NCBI RefSeq assembly: GCF_044359855.1
Contig: NZ_CP132291.1
Location: forward strand, 1,426,001-1,490,000
Length of the DNA stretch: 64,000 nucleotides
From: Rummeliibacillus pycnus_A
GTDB taxonomy: Bacteria; Bacillota; Bacilli; Bacillales_A; Planococcaceae
Direction: 5' to 3'
Positions 35,889-44,300 of the stretch are shown here, piece after piece. The translations under genes and the position numbers were made by a program. The notes under the pieces are model-generated. The model was given only the letters and a program-made list of their open reading frames with translations. It made no database searches and was not told the DNA's origin. Position 1 is the first letter of the stretch; every line of letters begins with the position of its first letter.

Positions 35889-37337
35889 TTATCTTGCTAC
35901 CACATAAGACTTATTTGCAGTAATATAGTTACCATTTGTTAATTTTAGTCTTGGTGTTCCAGCAGATGTAAATGAGATGGATTTCACAGTTAACTTTTTG
36001 CCTTTACCAAGTACTTTTCCTTTTGTTGCTGAGGTAAAGTTTGTACTGCTATATTGGTAAACACTTTTCTTTAATTGAACTGTACCAGGATTAACATAAA
36101 TATAATTAGTAATCGATGGTGTAACGACTCTTACAAAGTCTTTACTTGCTGTAATGTATGATCCAGAAACGGTTTTTAAGCGAGGTGTACCACCTGAAGA
36201 ATACGCAAGATCTTTAATACTCAATACTGTATTTTTCTTAACACCAACTAGTAACTTTTCTAAGTTTGCATTGTTATATGCATTTAAGTTTGATTTTACT
36301 AGAATTTTGCTTGGTGTTTTTGTGTAGTATTGATCAATATTAGAAGTTACTTTTACAACATAGTCACGATTTGCTGTTAAATACATGCCATTATCTAGTT
36401 TTAGTCTAGGGGTACCAGCAGATGTTTTTACAATACCCGCTACATCAATTAACGTATTTTTTGGAATGACTTTTCCTTTTGTAGCATTTATGAAACTTGT
36501 AGATGCATATTGATTCAATTGAACCTTGGTTGCAATTTTACCTGGGTTTGTTGTGTAATATCTCGGGTTACTTGCTGTTGTGACATCACTTTTACCTGTA
36601 AGATAACTCAAATTCACATTAGGATTTAGGCGGTTTAAATCAACATATGTACTAATTCCCGGTACTCGCCCTTGGTCTGTATATTGCCATAAATCATAGG
36701 GATGTGATGGAGCAGCTGTACTATTGTTGTATCTTGGAATCCATACAAAATCGAACTTAGATGTATCCAAGTTAAATTCGTCATATAAATGGTTAGCTAT
36801 GTAAAGGCCAATCTTCTTATCCGTTTTTTTACGTAATTGATTTACATAAGCATTAATGATCGTGCGCATGCTTTCGCCTGATTTACTCGTATTTTGTTCT
36901 ACATCGAGTACATAAAATTTCGCATCTTTACTAGCGCGATTATAAAAATTGTTTGCTTCTACTTTTGCATCACTTGATGATTCTGCCAAACTATATGAAT
37001 ACACACCAAATGGTACGCCATATTTCTTGGCTCCTGCCTCATATGTTGTATGCTTTGGATCTTCAAATGTACTACCATATTGTGTACGGATAATCACTAG
37101 ATCTAATGCTGTACTAGCTTTACTCCAATCAATATCTTTTTGATAATAAGAAATATCCGCAATCGTTGGTTCTGACGAAGCTTTCTTTAATAAATTCCCT
37201 GTAATTGGTGCTGTTTCCCACTTTGTTGTATGGTCTGGGTTTGCAGGTGCAAGTTCTTCTGCAGATGCAGTATGCACCGTTACAAGACATGCTATAGACA
37301 AGCAAAGCATAACTGCTAAATTCCTAATAACTTTCAC
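35889..37337 (-). CDS. Secreted GH25 lysozyme with three DUF5776 repeats
   Basis: The 482-residue precursor has a Sec signal peptide (cleavage near VHTASA-EE, residue 26). A GH25 muramidase domain follows (about 55-245), with ADISYYQKDIDW, the catalytic DxE in YVLDVEQN (D145/E147) and YDLWQYTDQG. Three repeats of about 70 residues follow at 259-330, 335-404 and 411-480. Each ends in GTPRLK...G.Y.TA...V and resembles DUF5776, probably a cell-wall-binding unit. It is a paralogue of the next gene. Confidence 0.88.
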   Translation of the reverse strand: MKVIRNLAVMLCLSIACLVTVHTASAEELAPANPDHTTKWETAPITGNLLKKASSEPTIADISYYQKDIDWSKASTALDLVIIRTQYGSTFEDPKHTTYEAGAKKYGVPFGVYSYSLAESSSDAKVEANNFYNRASKDAKFYVLDVEQNTSKSGESMRTIINAYVNQLRKKTDKKIGLYIANHLYDEFNLDTSKFDFVWIPRYNNSTAAPSHPYDLWQYTDQGRVPGISTYVDLNRLNPNVNLSYLTGKSDVTTASNPRYYTTNPGKIATKVQLNQYASTSFINATKGKVIPKNTLIDVAGIVKTSAGTPRLKLDNGMYLTANRDYVVKVTSNIDQYYTKTPSKILVKSNLNAYNNANLEKLLVGVKKNTVLSIKDLAYSSGGTPRLKTVSGSYITASKDFVRVVTPSITNYIYVNPGTVQLKKSVYQYSSTNFTSATKGKVLGKGKKLTVKSISFTSAGTPRLKLTNGNYITANKSYVVAR

Positions 37338-37509
37338 TATTCTCTTCTCCTTCTATGTATTTTTGCAAATTTTTGATGTATAATTCCCCATCAACTAAAG
37401 AATACCAAAAATTCAAGATAAAATATAAAACATCTTGCCTTCAAATATATTACGATAGTTACGCTTATTTTACATTATTCTAACAATTATCGTATTTTTA
37501 TTTGAAACT

Positions 37510-37549
37510 TAATATAAAAACGCAGATTCAAGTCACGGAATCCGCGTTT
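37510..37549 (-). terminator. Terminator of the second GH25 lysozyme gene
   Basis: Stem AAACGCAGATTC (37518-37529) with a near-perfect complement ending at 37549 is followed on the minus strand by TTTTT. Each lysozyme gene thus has its own terminator. Confidence 0.75.
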
Positions 37550-37556
37550 CTAGTAT

Positions 37557-39077
37557 TTAGTATGCGATTAAACAACTTCTATTTGCTGTAATGTATAAAC
37601 CATTTGTAAGTTGAAGGCGCGGTGTACCTGATGATGTGAAACTTATGCTTTTTATATTCACTACCTTACCTTTTTTTAGAACAGAGCTTTTTGTGGCTGC
37701 TGTAAAGGAAGTACTACTGTATTGATTAATATCTTTTGTAAGTTTTACATAACTTGGTTTCTTTACTACATAGTCTTTAAACTTTGAAGTTAATGGATTT
37801 ACATAAGATTTGTTTGCAGTAATATAACTACCAGATACCGTTTTAAATCTTGGAATACCTGTTGAAGTATATTCAATGTCTTTAATGGTTAAAATGGTGT
37901 TCTTTTTAACATTAAAAATTTTAGTTGAATTAGTAAAATTAGTAGAAGAATATGCACCTACATCTTTATTTAAAATCACATAAGATGGCTTTTTTGTATA
38001 ATATGAATCAATTGTGGCTGATTGTTTAATCGCAACTGTTTTATCTGCTGTAATATATTGTCCATTTGTTAATTGTAATGCCTTTTTATCTTGCGTACTA
38101 TTTACAAGTGCAACTGTTTCAAGTACTTGTCCCTTTTTTAAAGTGGCCGTTTTTGTAGATGCTTCTAAATTACTGTTGCTGTATTGAGCTGTATCCTTAT
38201 TTAAGATGATCTGTTTAGGATTTGATGTATGATAATCTACATGCACACTTGCCGTCTCAGTTTCACTTTCATTTTCTTCTGAGTTTTCTTCTGAACTCTC
38301 ACTATTATCCTCTTCTGGTGGTTCAGTATTTAAGAATTCATCTAATGTAAGATTTGGATTTAATCGATTCAAATCGACATTGGCATTAATTCCATCGATT
38401 CTTCCCTTGTCCGTATACTGCCATAGATCATAGTCATAATCTGGCTTAGATGTACTATAACGAGGAATCCATACAAAATCTGCATTTGATGTATCTAGAT
38501 TAAAGCTTTTGTACAAATGATGTGCAATATATATCCCAATTTTCTTATCTGTTTTTGTACGAAGTTGTTTGATATATGCATTCGTAATTGTTCGCATACT
38601 TTCGCCTGATAGACTGGTATTCTGTTCTACATCAATTACATAAAATTGAGCATCTTTGTCTGCTCGGTTATAAAAATCATTTGCTTCTACCTTTGCATCC
38701 GCAGAAGAAACCGCCAAATTATAAGCATATACGCCAAATGGTACGCCGTATTTTTTGGCACCAGCTTCATTCTTCTTATGATATGTATCTTCATCCGTAC
38801 TACCATGTTGTGTACGAATAATTGCTAAATCTATCATTTTACTAGCTTTCGCCCAATCGATATTTCCTTGCCATTTTGAAATATCTGCAATGATTGGTTC
38901 TGATTTCATTAAGCGTAGTTTATTGCTAGAAGTATCAACTACTTTAGGTGTTGTTTCCCACTTCGTCGTACTATCAGGATTCGCTGGCCCAAACTCTTCA
39001 GCATGAGCATGATGCATACTAACTGTACATACAATCATCGCTACAAATATTACTGCCAATACTTTGATATTCTTCAT
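37557..39077 (-). CDS. Secreted GH25 lysozyme with DUF5776 repeats (paralogue)
   Basis: The 506-residue precursor shows the same plan as its neighbour: signal peptide ending near HHAHA, GH25 domain with ADISKWQGNIDW, catalytic FYVIDVEQN and YDLWQYTDKG, and three C-terminal repeats with GTPR..T..G.YITA words. It differs by an acidic Ser/Glu-rich linker of about 25 residues after the catalytic domain and by one divergent repeat (KKALQLTNGQYITADK). The pair arose by tandem duplication and has diverged. Confidence 0.88.
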   Translation of the reverse strand: MKNIKVLAVIFVAMIVCTVSMHHAHAEEFGPANPDSTTKWETTPKVVDTSSNKLRLMKSEPIIADISKWQGNIDWAKASKMIDLAIIRTQHGSTDEDTYHKKNEAGAKKYGVPFGVYAYNLAVSSADAKVEANDFYNRADKDAQFYVIDVEQNTSLSGESMRTITNAYIKQLRTKTDKKIGIYIAHHLYKSFNLDTSNADFVWIPRYSTSKPDYDYDLWQYTDKGRIDGINANVDLNRLNPNLTLDEFLNTEPPEEDNSESSEENSEENESETETASVHVDYHTSNPKQIILNKDTAQYSNSNLEASTKTATLKKGQVLETVALVNSTQDKKALQLTNGQYITADKTVAIKQSATIDSYYTKKPSYVILNKDVGAYSSTNFTNSTKIFNVKKNTILTIKDIEYTSTGIPRFKTVSGSYITANKSYVNPLTSKFKDYVVKKPSYVKLTKDINQYSSTSFTAATKSSVLKKGKVVNIKSISFTSSGTPRLQLTNGLYITANRSCLIAY

Positions 39078-39244
39078 TATAACTACTCTCCTTTACTACT
39101 AACACATCTATATACCTAACTCTATACTAATAGAATAACAAATTTTTACTAGGTATAAAGATTCATATATAGAGAAATTAATAAAATGTTGGATTTTTTA
39201 TTTGTTATGTTACGAAAAATTGAAGTTTTATTTAAAATCATTAT

Positions 39245-39284
39245 AAAAAAAGTAGCTAGATTTGAATTCTAGCTACTTTTTGGG
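39245..39284 (-). terminator. Terminator of hmp
   Basis: Stem AAAAGTAGCTAGA with TCTAGCTACTTTT around a short loop is followed on the minus strand by a T-run, 25 bp beyond the hmp stop. Confidence 0.85.
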
Positions 39285-39308
39285 CTCTTCGCTATATTTT
39301 TTGTCTTC

Positions 39309-40499
39309 TTATGCGTTAACGTTAACTTTTAATTGCATTGCTGGACCAAAGAATTCGAAGTGAATTTGAGATTCTTTGAAACCAATTGCATATAAGTGGT
39401 TGATAATTGCTTCCATGAATACTGATGGTCCACAAACATAAACATCATTTTCAAGGCTAACGTTTTCTTGTAAGAATTCTTTTGTGATGTGCCCAACTTC
39501 ATCTGTATTTAATGCGATATAGCTTGCATTTGGCATTTTTTCAAGGTTATTAGAAATTTCTTTGTCGAAAACATGTAATTTTGCTGTACGTGCGCTATGA
39601 ATAAGTGTTGTTTTTCTGTTTGGATCAAGTGCAGCTAAAGTATCGAACATACTCATTAATGGAGTAATACCAACCCCACCTGCGATGAATGTTACTGGTG
39701 CTTTAGAAGCAAGGTCTAATTGGAAGTCCCCTGCAGGTGCACTAACTTGGATACGATCACCAATTCGAGCTTGGTCGTGTAGGTAAACGGATACTTTACC
39801 TTGTGGATCGTTTATATCTTCACGTTTTACAGAAATACGGAAGAATGCATCTTTTTCTGGAGCTCTTGATAAGCTATATTGACGGTTATGAACGAATTCT
39901 TCACCAGGGATTTGAACTTGAACTGTAATATATTGACCTGGTTTGTATTCAGGTAATTCTTTTCCAACAACTGGTCTTAAGTAGAATGAAGTGATTTCAT
40001 CGTTTTCTTTAACTTTATCAGCGATTTCAAATTCTTTGAAGAATCTCCAGCCACCTTCTTGGCTTTCAGCTTCTTTGTACATTTCTTCTTCAGTTGCAAT
40101 GAATGCATCAGCGATCACACCATATGCTTCTGCCCAAGCATTGATGATTTCATCAGTTGCTGCATCCCCAAGAACTTCCTTAATTGCTCCTAGTAAAAAT
40201 TCTCCAACGATTGGATAATGTTCTGGTTTAATACCTAAGCTACGGTGTTTTTGTGCAATTTGGCGAACAACTGGCATAATTGCTCCTAGATTTTCAATAT
40301 GAACTGCTGCTGCATAAACTGTGTTAGCTAATGCTGCTTGTTGACGACCTTTTGCTTGGTTTGCATGGTTGAAGATGTTTAATAATTCTGGATGTGCTTC
40401 GAACATATTTTTATAGAAAGTTTTTGTAATGGCTGTTCCGTGTACTTCTAATACTGGTGCGGTTGATTTTACAATATCCATAGTTTGTTGTGATAACAT
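39309..40499 (-). CDS. hmp: Flavohemoglobin, nitric oxide dioxygenase
   Basis: Hmp converts NO to nitrate with O2 and NAD(P)H. The ATG at 40499 behind AAAAGGAG gives 396 residues. The N-terminal globin domain (1-135) has the proximal His region VHIENLGAIMPVVRQIAQKH. The FAD domain has RQYSLSRAP. The NAD domain has GGVGITPLMSMF and ends YVCGPSVFMEAI...HFEFFGP. It is divergent from nsrR, with three NsrR-like boxes between them. Confidence 0.96.
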   Translation of the reverse strand: MLSQQTMDIVKSTAPVLEVHGTAITKTFYKNMFEAHPELLNIFNHANQAKGRQQAALANTVYAAAVHIENLGAIMPVVRQIAQKHRSLGIKPEHYPIVGEFLLGAIKEVLGDAATDEIINAWAEAYGVIADAFIATEEEMYKEAESQEGGWRFFKEFEIADKVKENDEITSFYLRPVVGKELPEYKPGQYITVQVQIPGEEFVHNRQYSLSRAPEKDAFFRISVKREDINDPQGKVSVYLHDQARIGDRIQVSAPAGDFQLDLASKAPVTFIAGGVGITPLMSMFDTLAALDPNRKTTLIHSARTAKLHVFDKEISNNLEKMPNASYIALNTDEVGHITKEFLQENVSLENDVYVCGPSVFMEAIINHLYAIGFKESQIHFEFFGPAMQLKVNVNA

Positions 40500-40552
40500 G
40501 ATCAACACTCCTTTTCTTTTAACAACTCAAAGATACACCCGATTATTCTTTA

Positions 40553-40575
40553 AAGCAATATCAAAAATACATCTT
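40553..40575. promoter_or_regulatory. Degenerate NsrR box 3
   Basis: The right half AAATACATCTT (40565-40575) is perfect. The left half AAGCAATATCA keeps 7 of 11 positions of AAGACATATTT. Its centre (40564) is exactly 31 bp from box 1. Confidence 0.45.
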
Positions 40576-40583
40576 TAACAAAA

Positions 40584-40606
40584 AAGACATATTTGAAATA
40601 CATCTT
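40584..40606. promoter_or_regulatory. NsrR box 1
   Basis: AAGACATATTT, one base, then AAATACATCTT forms the 11-1-11 inverted repeat typical of NsrR sites in hmp promoters. The two halves agree at 9 of 11 positions. Centre 40595. Confidence 0.8.
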
Positions 40607-40614
40607 TGGCTAAA

Positions 40615-40637
40615 AAGACACATTTAAATTACATCTT
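40615..40637. promoter_or_regulatory. NsrR box 2
   Basis: AAGACACATTT, one base, then AATTACATCTT is a second 11-1-11 repeat. Its centre (40626) is 31 bp from box 1. It lies closest to the nsrR promoter and so could mediate autoregulation. Confidence 0.7.
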
Positions 40638-40643
40638 TTAAAA

Positions 40644-40674
40644 ATGACAGGGATTTTACTTTACATGGTATAAT
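40644..40674 (+). promoter_or_regulatory. Promoter of nsrR
   Basis: A perfect -10 TATAAT (40669-40674) has a TGG extension. The nearest -35-like element ATGACA (40644-40649) is at a long 19-bp spacing, so it is mainly an extended -10 promoter. The predicted start near 40681 supports the nsrR ATG at 40700 rather than 40685. Confidence 0.6.
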
Positions 40675-40699
40675 AGATATAGAAATGGTGGTGTATCGG

Positions 40700-41137
40700 A
40701 TGCGATTAACTTTATATACCGATTATTCTTTACGTGTCCTGCTCTATCTCGGTGCGATGGATCCTGAGAAGCTAGCCACGATTAAAGAAATATCGGATGC
40801 ATATGGAATTTCAAAGAATCATTTGATGAAAGTAACGCATGAGCTTGGTAAGCTTGGATATATTGAAACAATTAGAGGCCGTGGTGGCGGCATTTGTCTT
40901 GCGATGAAGCCAGAGGATATTGTCATCGGTAAGGTCGTTCGACAAACTGAGGAAGATTTCTACTTAGTAGATTGTTTTAATCCTGAATCTGTAGGATGTA
41001 TCATCTCTCCTGTATGCAGCTTGAAAGGTGCACTAAATAAAGCACTTCATGCTTATATAGCAGTTTTAGATGAATATCGACTAAGTGATTTTCTCCATTC
41101 AAAAGAGGAAATTGCTGCAATCCTATTTAAAGAATAG
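40700..41137 (+). CDS. nsrR: Nitric-oxide-sensing repressor NsrR (Rrf2 family)
   Basis: NsrR is an Fe-S repressor whose cluster is destroyed by NO, derepressing hmp. From the ATG at 40700, behind GGTGGTG, it has 145 residues. The winged helix reads IKEISDAYGISKNHLMKVTHELGKLGYIETIRGRGGG. The three cluster cysteines are at C92, C100 and C106, the spacing of B. subtilis NsrR. The frame is open to 40685, but that start would be almost leaderless. Confidence 0.94.
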   Translation: MRLTLYTDYSLRVLLYLGAMDPEKLATIKEISDAYGISKNHLMKVTHELGKLGYIETIRGRGGGICLAMKPEDIVIGKVVRQTEEDFYLVDCFNPESVGCIISPVCSLKGALNKALHAYIAVLDEYRLSDFLHSKEEIAAILFKE

Positions 41138-41150
41138 TTGCTATAATTGA

Positions 41151-41190
41151 AAAAACCTTTCGTTCTTATTGAACGAAAGGTTTTTCTTTT
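41151..41190. terminator. Terminator after nsrR
   Basis: A 15-bp perfect stem AAAAACCTTTCGTTC (41151-41165) with 41171-41185 is followed by CTTTT. Confidence 0.9.
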
Positions 41191-41431
41191 GAGTTTATGA
41201 AGTGAGGTGTGTCTAAATGGTGATTTTAGTAGACCTTTGTTTGGATTTTACTTTTTTGAGTTCATTAACTATTAGTGGCGCTTATTTTATTAGATGATTG
41301 GTCACTTGTCGATGATGGTTTTGAACGATTTTAGGAAATTTATATAGTTATGATTATTACCTATTAGTTTTCCTAAATCTAAATTGCTTGACTTGAATAT
41401 TGGATTCACACTTTCCCTACTCGAGCTCTTT

Positions 41432-41605
41432 CTTGCACTACTCACGGCTTAACTTGCACTACTCAGACTCTTTCTTGCACCTCTCAAAGCTTAACTTGCA
41501 CTACTCAGCTCAACTTGCACTACTCAGATCAACTTGCACTACTTAGATCAACTTGCACTACTCAGCTCAACTTGCACCACTCGTAACTTAACTTGGCACT
41601 ACTCA
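41432..41605. repeat. Tandem repeat, nine units of 19-21 bp (CTTGCACTACTC)
   Basis: The word CTTGCACTACTC or a one-to-two-base variant begins at 41432, 41453, 41474, 41495, 41514, 41533, 41552, 41571 and 41592. Periods are therefore 21,21,21,19,19,19,19 and 21. The mixed period rules out one continuous coding repeat. It lies in the 620-bp gap between nsrR and rplT, a position open to slippage. Nothing else is visible in the gap apart from flanking terminators. Confidence 0.9.
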
Positions 41606-41702
41606 TACTCCTTCTGTTCCACTTACAGCTTAACTAGCTCATTTCACTCGATTGCAGAGGAAAATAGGCAATCTTCTATGTAACTCTGAACAAAATAACT
41701 CC

Positions 41703-41739
41703 ATAAAAAAAGCCTATGAATGTATACATTCATAGGCTT
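41703..41739 (-). terminator. Terminator of infC-rpmI-rplT
   Basis: A 30-base perfect palindrome (41710-41739, arms starting AAGCCTATGAATG) is followed on the minus strand by seven T, 22 bp beyond the rplT stop. Confidence 0.9.
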
Positions 41740-41761
41740 GAAATATGCTAATAGCAATTAA

Positions 41762-42121
41762 TTATTTAGCTACTGCTTTTTTAGCAGCGTCTGCTAATTG
41801 AGCGAATGCAGCTGCATCGTTTACTGCTAAATCAGCTAACATTTTACGGTTAACTTCGATTTCAGCAACTTTTAAACCGTGCATTAAACGGCTGTAAGAA
41901 AGACCGTTGATGCGAGCAGCAGCGTTGATACGAGTGATCCATAATTTACGGAAATCACGTTTCTTTTGACGACGGTCACGATATGCATATTGACCTGATT
42001 TCATTACTGCTTGGTTAGCAACTTTATATAATGTGTGTTTAGAGCCAAAGTAACCTTTAGCTAATTTTAAAACTTTTTTACGACGTGCGCGTGTTACAGT
42101 ACCGCCTTTTACGCGTGGCAT
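41762..42121 (-). CDS. rplT: 50S ribosomal protein L20
   Basis: L20 is an assembly protein of the large subunit and, in Bacillus, the autogenous repressor of this operon through the leader RNA. The 119 residues are full length (MPRVKGGTVTRARRKKVLKLAKGYFG; YSRLMHGLKVAEIEVNRKMLADLA). Confidence 0.98.
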   Translation of the reverse strand: MPRVKGGTVTRARRKKVLKLAKGYFGSKHTLYKVANQAVMKSGQYAYRDRRQKKRDFRKLWITRINAAARINGLSYSRLMHGLKVAEIEVNRKMLADLAVNDAAAFAQLADAAKKAVAK

Positions 42122-42171
42122 ACTAATTACCTCCTGCTATTCACTTACATGAATATATTATTATTTTCGAA

Positions 42172-42372
42172 TTATTTAATGTTAGCAAGTAAAGATTTGA
42201 TGCGTTTGAAGTCACCTGAAGAAACGATGTTTGCTTTACGTAAGTGACGTTTTGCTTTTGTAGATTTGTTTGCGAATAAGTGGCTACCGAAAGCACGGTC
42301 ATATTTTAATTTACCAGTACCCGTTTTTTTGAAACGTTTAGCTGCGCCACGGTGAGTTTTCATTTTTGGCAT
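42172..42372 (-). CDS. rpmI: 50S ribosomal protein L35
   Basis: The 66-residue basic protein (MPKMKTHRGAAKRFKKTGTGK) is a full-length L35. It lies between infC and rplT in the universal order. Confidence 0.98.
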   Translation of the reverse strand: MPKMKTHRGAAKRFKKTGTGKLKYDRAFGSHLFANKSTKAKRHLRKANIVSSGDFKRIKSLLANIK

Positions 42373-42404
42373 TTCGAATTCCTCCTAAACTGTTCGACTA
42401 AAAC

Positions 42405-42923
42405 TTATTTTTTTTCGTTCTTAGGTTGTAGCACTAAGAACATGCTTCTGCCTTCCATTTTCGGTTTTTGTTCAACCGTTGCAACTTCAGCACAAGCTTC
42501 TGCGAAGCGATCTAATACTTTTTGGCCGATCTCTTTGTGCGTAATTGCACGACCTTTAAAGCGAATAGATGCTTTCACTTTGTCCCCTTTTTCAAGGAAC
42601 TTAATTCCGTTACGCAATTTTGTTTGGAAATCGTGTTCGTCGATAGTAGGACTTAGTCTTACTTCTTTCATTACGATAACTTTTTGGTTTTTGCGTACTT
42701 CGCGATCTTTCTTTTGTTGCTCGAATTTGAATTTACCATAGTCCATGATACGAGCGACTGGTGGCTTGGCTTGAGGAGCCACAAGGACAAGATCCAAATT
42801 TGCACGTTCTGCAATAGTTAAGGCTTCATTGCGTGATTTTACTCCAAGCTGATCACCGTTATGATCGATTAGACGAAGTTCACGAGCGCGAATGCCTTCG
42901 TTTACATACATGTCTTTGCTAAT
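42405..42923 (-). CDS. infC: Translation initiation factor IF-3
   Basis: IF-3 keeps ribosomal subunits apart and proofreads start codons. The recognisable protein begins SKDMYVNEGIRARELRLIDHNGDQLG. The codon before SKD is ATT (42923-42921), 7 bases after GGAGGTG. The rare AUU start is known for infC in Bacillus and E. coli, so I place the start there (172 residues). The first in-frame ATG (42911) is too far from the ribosome site. An ATT two codons earlier (42929) is too close to it. Confidence 0.9.
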   Translation of the reverse strand: MSKDMYVNEGIRARELRLIDHNGDQLGVKSRNEALTIAERANLDLVLVAPQAKPPVARIMDYGKFKFEQQKKDREVRKNQKVIVMKEVRLSPTIDEHDFQTKLRNGIKFLEKGDKVKASIRFKGRAITHKEIGQKVLDRFAEACAEVATVEQKPKMEGRSMFLVLQPKNEKK

Positions 42924-42929
42924 AACAAT

Positions 42930-43169
42930 CCACCTCCAAGTAGTGTCGCGAATACATGGTTTGGGCTAGTTGCCCGATGATCGGTACGGTTATTTCGCTG
43001 TCCACTAAAAAAGGGCGGACATAGTCGAAATGTCCGCCCGCAAGATATATGTACACGCCGAAATGCGTGATCCGTTCTATCATGTAACCTGTCAACACTA
43101 AGATTCTCAGATCGATCAGGTGAGAAGCGGGCAGCCTCTTCTTCAACCACAAACTTGTATTCATTAACC
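42930..43169 (-). ncRNA. L20-type ribosomal leader of infC-rpmI-rplT
   Basis: The 245-base untranslated region contains the GAAGAAGAGGCTGCCCGCTT motif seen in Bacillales IF3/L20 leaders. A strong terminator stem follows, GGGCGGACAT (43013-43022) with 43030-43039 and six T on the minus strand. L20 binding is known to favour termination in B. subtilis. A minus-strand frame crosses the region but has no ribosome site. Confidence 0.85.
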
Positions 43170-43175
43170 TTTATT

Positions 43176-43204
43176 ACTTTATCATGTGATATAGTCTTTG
43201 TCAA
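43176..43204 (-). promoter_or_regulatory. Promoter of infC operon
   Basis: Perfect -35 TTGACA (43204-43199), 17-bp spacer and -10 TAAAGT (43181-43176) place the transcript start near 43169. Confidence 0.8.
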
Positions 43205-43304
43205 TCTTTTTTCTTTTTTTCTTATTTAATTAGATGGATCCCAATTTTAAATTGGCTGGTTAAAGGGTTATAGCAGATTTGTACTTTATAATTTTGGAAT
43301 TAAA

Positions 43305-43754
43305 TCATTTTTCAGTAGCCTCGACTCTATGGGTGTTGCTTATTATAATATTTAATAAATCATCAAGTAACTTTTTATCAACAAATTTATAATATTTATT
43401 CAATGTTTTATCGAGAAGTACAAAACCGTCATCCGATACATTAAATAAGAATGAACCGCCACTCCCACCAACAACTACTATATAAGTATCTTTTGTTTTT
43501 GGAGTCTTTAGAACTCGCTTTAATTCAACTTTTTTAAAAATTTGCATAATTTTCTCTGATTCATTTTTATCAAAATCTTGACTTTTATCAGTCTGTGTAT
43601 CATATACAAATTTCGCTTTAACTTTATCAAAATTAACATCAACTAAAATATCATTAGATAAAGATTTTGTTTTTAAAGTATTAATCAAGTATAAAGATAA
43701 CAATGCTAGACTAACGATTAATAAAGCTAATAAACCAATCTTAATTTTCTTCAT
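43305..43754 (-). CDS. Hypothetical membrane-anchored protein, 149 residues
   Basis: The protein begins with a Lys-rich stretch and one membrane helix (about 6-27), then a soluble extracytoplasmic domain of about 120 residues (VDVNFDKVKAKFVYDTQTDKSQD, YIVVVGGSGGSFLFNVSDDGFVLLD). It is likely a signal-anchored protein exposed outside the membrane. I recognise no family. The region is more AT-rich than its neighbours and the gene stands alone between infC and thrS, which fits recent acquisition. Confidence 0.7.
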   Translation of the reverse strand: MKKIKIGLLALLIVSLALLSLYLINTLKTKSLSNDILVDVNFDKVKAKFVYDTQTDKSQDFDKNESEKIMQIFKKVELKRVLKTPKTKDTYIVVVGGSGGSFLFNVSDDGFVLLDKTLNKYYKFVDKKLLDDLLNIIISNTHRVEATEK

Positions 43755-44177
43755 TTACCAACACCCCTAAAGTCTCCTGTTCTTTAACTCAACTCGATGA
43801 CTCCAATAAAAAAACACAAAAAAGAATACCGGTTTTTGTTTTGTAATACTATTTTAACCATCAAACGAGAGGGACGCTATAAGAAACTTCATCTAAAAAT
43901 CTAAATAAGTAAACTCCATTTAAGTAACCCATTTGATTATATTCTTTATAAAAAATAATAATTGTTCTATAATCCATTAATACTATGATTAGCTTGAGGT
44001 ATGGCCGTACTCTTCAAACTAATACAAGTTAGGTATTACTACATACTCTACATCTCCTAGCAATGAAAGTTCACTAAAAATTTCAATGAATACTTTCTCT
44101 TCTTTTGCACTTCTGTAGTCCAGCCACATTCTCAGTCACAAAGCAATACTTTTGCTGTTTGTGTAAGCCCTTTGTAC
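43755..44177. other. AT-rich gap with possible gene remnant
   Basis: Upstream of the thrS terminator I see no complete gene. A minus-strand frame at 44129-44019 reads MWLDYRSAKEEKVFIEIFSE and 16 further residues ending NLY. It looks protein-like but has no ribosome site, so it may be the relic of a lost gene. Confidence 0.3.
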
Positions 44178-44215
44178 AAAAAAAGCACATCCTTATCTTA
44201 AAAAAGGATGTGCTT
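44170..44215 (-). terminator. Terminator of thrS
   Basis: Stem AAAGCACATCCTT with AAGGATGTGCTTT (within 44180-44214) is followed on the minus strand by TTTTTTT. Confidence 0.85.
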
Positions 44216-44300
44216 TATCTTCTATTATAATTAGTTAACGAGCGTTCTCAGCTTTTAGCCTTTATCCAGATTCTGGCGCGCTTAACGAGCGCCATTCTCT

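Noticed and set aside
41432..41605. CRISPR array
   Set aside because: Units are 19-21 bp with no unique spacers and no cas genes are near; it is a simple tandem repeat.
42902..43204. Minus-strand frames crossing the infC leader
   Set aside because: They coincide with the L20-type leader RNA and have no ribosome site; the sequence is explained by RNA structure.
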